Shown here: piece by piece, positions 60,354 through 64,000 of the stretch
Layout: each line of letters begins with the position of its first letter
Position numbering within the stretch: the first letter of the stretch is position 1
Assembly (NCBI GenBank): GCA_020747065.1
Contig: JAGMVK010000012.1
Location: forward strand, 1,736,001 to 1,800,000
Direction of reading: 5' to 3'
DNA from: Cadophora sp. MPI-SDFR-AT-0126
Taxonomy: Eukaryota > Ascomycota > Leotiomycetes > Helotiales > Ploettnerulaceae
Length of the DNA stretch: 64,000 nucleotides
The notes under the pieces: model-generated
The model's database searches: none
What the model was told of the DNA's origin: nothing
What the model saw: only the letters and a program-made list of their open reading frames with translations
Position numbers and translations under genes: made by a program

Positions 60354-61510
60354 TCAGTCCACATTAGCTTTGCACAGCATTTCTATATGTTGACCAACCT
60401 CTAAGAGTTGCTCCCATCCACCTAGGATATCATCCAAAATCCATGATAGACGTACGGCATCGTTGAATTTTCGACGAAAAGCCCTTTGCTCCTCCTTTGT
60501 CCAATTTTCAGACTTTTGGCGGTCGGAGAAGGGCTGCCCAACTACAATCGTACAAGAGAGTAGAGTGATTTCCACGAAATCCAGACGTGACAGAATTTTT
60601 GATGCAATGATTTTGGTGTCGCCCGTACTGGACAGCATCTTCTCGAGTTGCCGAGTAGCTTCGTCGAGTATCCTGTAGTTGGCCTGGAGCTCACACCTTC
60701 GCCGGTGTGGTACCAAGCTCTTCTCAATGATAGAGGTCTCTTCATCGAGACTCCATGGTTTGCGGAGCTGTTGTGTTCCTGCGTTACTGTCACCATGTTT
60801 CCTGTCGGCAAGTCGATCCTGGAGAACTAACCTGGACTCTTCGTAGAATTCGTGCTATCCGCTCCCTAGGTACAGTTAGAACCTATATTTCCCTAGAGTC
60901 ATAAGGCTTACAGCGAAGTTCTGATTTACTTTGGCTTCGATCTTGTGCTCGGACAACAAATCTGTACTTCTGAGTCTGAAGTTCTCATATCATAGTATCT
61001 TGTCAGATAAGGGAGAAGGAAGCTTACCAGTGAAAGGTTCTGCCTTGACAATACGTTCTGCGAGACTGCCATCAGCACGTCGGTATTCGAGATGATAAAC
61101 GGTCTCGGGCCAAGGTCTGGCATCAAGGCTGGGTGTCCACGACTCGGATTCGAAGAAACAATGCTCGAGATGTCCTTTGAGCTTCTGGGGCATGGGCCCC
61201 TCTTCCAGCCCCTCTGTACATTTCCGTTTGCGTTTCTTGGATGAAGAATCGGTTTCCAACTTGGGCGGGGTGGAAGCTCGAACAACGCTCCAGCCGGGCC
61301 AGCCTTCCACATGAGTTGAATTGGACACTTCCTTCCATAACCAGGGACGTCAGTAAGACAATACTCATAGAGCTCTAGTGGAGGACATACGTTCACCCTC
61401 TCGACATTATTCTCAATCGTGCTGTAAGTCACGATCGTCTCTTGGGTGATTGTAGTCTTGGGTGGATTTGAAGTCCCCGAAGTGATCTCAGTGTAGATGC
61501 GGCCAGCCAT
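60354..61510 (-). CDS. Unknown multi-exon protein with basic motif
   Basis: The start at 61510 gives MAGRIYTEITSGTSNPPKTT. Exons 61510-61391, 61331-61028 and 60983-60912 join in frame through introns of 59 and 44 nt. The rest reaches the stop at 60354 through one or two further short introns between about 60911 and 60770 that I cannot fix; a tiny exon near 60860-60830 is likely. The long last exon reads clearly from about LRKPWSLDEETSIIEKSL. The product (about 300 aa) has a basic SKKRKRK motif (about residue 75), a helical centre (NYRILDEATRQLEKM) and ends ..MLCKANVD. There is no signal peptide, membrane helix or family I recognise. A nuclear role is possible because of the basic motif, but this is weak. 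Confidence 0.5.
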
Positions 61511-62409
61511 CGTGCATGTAGACAAGGGATACAGTGGAGTGAGGCGGACAAGTCTGGATGCTTTACCCTGCCCACAAGACCTGCATGAGAAATGGACTAG
61601 TATGATCGGTGAGAGGATGAAGTGAGGCGAACCAACACAGCAGCGGTGAGAAGTTGAGGGATAAGGAGGGCGTCTGCAGATTGCCTCGTTCTGCAGGGAC
61701 GCCCTCCTATATACGTCCCTTGAGGTTGGTAACCTTTCATGCACATAGTCCAGAAACGACAGTATGACCCTTCCCCCAGCCCGGATTCAGTGGAATCGTT
61801 TCCCGGTATCCACATGGCGCCAGGAGTAGGCAATAAGACCACACGGGATTAGAAGGGTCCTTATCCATGTGGGAGTCTCCCAGGTTGGAACGAGTCCGAA
61901 TCCTGTCCTATATCGACAGCTCAATGGGCGATCCCACAGCCTTTCCAATTTGGAGACTTTGACAGAGCTCCCCCAATTCTCAGCCGTAATAGGATAAGGA
62001 AGACCGTGATTTGGTTTGTATCTAGCTGCTTTAACAAACAAGATATGGACCAGCTATCGCGACTTGCATTAGCATCGTGCAGATGGGAGCCGAGCACGTG
62101 GGGTTGGGGTGAGCTTGATCAGAGCTTGGAACACCTTGCGGACACGAGCCTAACCACCGCCCTACCCCATTTGAACCGAATTCCAACCATAGTAGCCTGG
62201 ACGCGCAACCCCAAGATCTTCAGCTCGGTTTTATCCCAGCAGCTTCAAACAGAAAAGAGTATTGATATCGAATGCATAGAATTTAAAAAGAGGGATTTGA
62301 TATCATTTGGAGACTCAAGATTATCCAAGTCCTCAAGTCTTCTTCCAAGTGCGATTGCGATTTCGCATCGATTAGGGTCATGCAAGGGCAACAAGCTAAG
62401 GGGCGGCCC
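61511..62409. other. Intergenic region upstream of the minisatellite
   Basis: This divergent space holds the upstream region of the minus-strand unknown gene. A plus frame at 62006-62548 contains a protein-like piece (from MDQLSRLALASCRWEPST) but runs into the tandem repeat. I do not support it as a gene. Confidence 0.4.
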
Positions 62410-62640
62410 CACACAGCGCCCGTCTGGCCTCGAGTTCACACGACCTCAGCGCCCGTCCGAACTTGGCTTCCCACGATTCTTGTGCACGACTCACACAGCG
62501 CCCGTCTGGCCCCGAGTTCACACGACCTCAGCGCCCGTCCGAACTTGACTTCCCACGATTCTTGTGCACGACTCACACAGCGCCCGTCTGGCCTCGAGTT
62601 CACACGACTTCAGCGCCCGTCCGAACTTGACTTCCCACGA
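62410..62640 (+). repeat. 82-bp minisatellite, 2.8 copies
   Basis: Units at 62410-62491, 62492-62573 and 62574-62640 (partial) are nearly identical. Each begins CACACAGCGCCCGTCTGGCC. Within the unit CAGCGCCCGTC occurs twice about 35 bp apart, so the array grew from a shorter repeat. It lies 36 bp before the ATG of the next gene, in its promoter or leader. Confidence 0.92.
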
Positions 62641-62676
62641 ACTTCCCTTAGCCCTTTTTCCTGCTGAACTCTTAAG

Positions 62677-63961
62677 ATGACTTGTCGATTGGAGCCTGGT
62701 GTTTATTACATCGATGGAAATGGGTCGCCTCTGTTCATTACTGATGTCGACTATCATTCTTTCAGCCTGACGATATTGACGACTATCATCAGCTCGCTCA
62801 CCAAGGCCTACAGAAGTGCTCTCGCTGCTAAACCTTACGTTCAAGCTTGTCACAAACTCCAGTATGCGGATCGATCTTCCAAAGATATGGGCGACCTTCT
62901 CTCACTCCGTTATGGTGCCTCCGAGCCAGACCCATTACGAAATTTCCTCGTCGAGCTTTCTATTCGAGCCTTCTTAGGGGTTAGTTACCGTATCCCTCAG
63001 AAGTCATTGGAGGAGATGGATAGGAATGACCATTCTCGATTTGCCCAATTCTGCGAAGTCACCGCAAACAAAGTCCCCCAGACGCAAAGAACACGCTATG
63101 TTAAACGTGCACTTCGAGATATTGACAAGCAATATTTCTCCCAACTCCAACAGGAGTTGAATGGTAACCGTCAACCATATACCTTTTAGGTCAGAACGCT
63201 GCTAACATTACTCTGGAAGATACGTCTGATACCGAAGGTCAAACAACCACGGTGCTTCGTTCAACAGGTACAAAGCTTATTACCCAAGCCAAAAACACGT
63301 CGCAGAACCCACGAGAACCACGACCGTCAAGGAGTCCACTCATACACTCCGCCGTTCCCGACCCTTCAAAAACCCCAGTAGATCAGCCGTCGTCGAAGCG
63401 TGCACGGATCGAGACGCTTTCACCGAGCCCATCGAATTCCAGAGACGGGGGGGCACAGCAAAACGACCAATTGGATACGAGAAGCGATGGACTGCGGATG
63501 CAAGTGGATTCGGAGGGGATGTCGACACATGGTCAGGAATTGGAAAGCGGTATGAGTGCAAACAAAATTTCGACTACTGGTACAAATTGCTTATTTCGCC
63601 TCAAGTTTCGCGATCGTCGAATTCTCCTGAGCATTCAGATGATTCACAACCGTCGACCATATTCCACCCGGCTGCTTTGACCTCGGAAAATATGCAATCA
63701 CAGCATTGTGCTTCTCGGGAATCGCGGCAATTCAACGTTCCCAACTCGACAACTCCAGCAGAAACAACGGATCAAGAGAATCAAATGATGGCTCAAGATC
63801 GGACACTCATGATCTCTGACATCATTGAGAGCAATCCGTCACCTGGTCAAACCATGCCGCAGCTTCTTTCGTCAATGGCCCTTACCTGTACCAGTGAACA
63901 CGATGGTGCAGAAGGTGAAAAGGCGTCATCAACAATTTTGATTCAAGCTAATCAGTGTTAG
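62677..63961 (+). CDS. Unknown three-exon protein with disordered basic tail
   Basis: Exons 62677-63163, 63220-63549 and 63606-63961 join in frame to 390 aa; both introns are 56 nt with GT..AG ends, the first having a GCTAAC branch site. The first 163 residues look globular (VYYIDGNGSPLFITDVDY, then a helical part with KRALRDIDKQYFSQLQQEL). The rest is disordered, rich in Ser, Pro, Gln and Thr, with a basic motif SSKRARIETLSPSPS that could be a nuclear signal. There is no domain I can name. The ATG follows directly after the minisatellite. The frame ends at TAG 63959-63961, but a further intron beyond the window cannot be excluded. Confidence 0.6.
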
Positions 63962-64000
63962 GTGGAATCATTTTCTACGAGGACCGCCGTCAGGTAATCG

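Overview
The window looks like nuclear DNA of a filamentous ascomycete (Pezizomycotina). Genes carry many 45-90 nt introns with GT..AG ends and CTAAC-like branch sites. Families include a Zn2Cys6 regulator, an MFS carrier, a CFEM-like protein and a fungal STAND/ankyrin relic. GC-normal gene islands alternate with very AT-rich blocks full of TpA and stop codons, as left by repeat-induced point mutation (RIP). I cannot name the genus. Splice sites were chosen by eye, and for the multi-exon genes given as exact exons the total length was checked to be in frame.

Left part (1-16 kb): a broken PigL_N/ankyrin-type gene; a secreted six-hairpin glycosidase fused to 13 six-cysteine modules (2929-6652, minus); a divergent secreted WSC-subtilisin protease (8222-12048); a probably frameshifted unknown gene; a possible 52-aa gene; and a feruloyl-esterase-like enzyme (14909-15781). 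An AT-rich island follows (16.3-19.1 kb).

Centre (19.7-35.9 kb): seven genes form what reads as an aromatic catabolic cluster. They are a Zn2Cys6 regulator, an MFS transporter, a carotenoid/lignostilbene-type oxygenase, an aldehyde dehydrogenase, an FAD aromatic hydroxylase, a gentisate 1,2-dioxygenase and a fumarylacetoacetate-hydrolase-family enzyme. Inferred logic: the oxygenase splits a stilbene-like or phenylpropenoid C=C bond into aromatic aldehydes, the dehydrogenase makes hydroxybenzoates, the hydroxylase makes gentisate, the dioxygenase opens the ring to maleylpyruvate, and the last enzyme hydrolyses maleyl- or fumarylpyruvate. No maleylpyruvate isomerase is seen. The cluster lies between two direct copies of one degenerate repeat (16.4-17.5 and 36.5-37.6 kb), each holding a tRNA-like remnant.

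Right part (36-55.3 kb): a RIP-ruined Ty3/gypsy chromovirus with two 490-bp LTRs (38268-45019), a related solo LTR, a 3' fragment of a second gypsy element with a 184-bp LTR, and three Fot1/pogo-like DDE transposon remnants. Two of these flank a GC-normal islet with a CFEM-like membrane protein (50186-51344).

End (55.3-64 kb): a GC-rich stretch with no gene I can model, a Myb/SANT-like nuclear protein (57451-59554), an unknown basic protein (minus), an 82-bp minisatellite, and an unknown three-exon gene ending at 63961.
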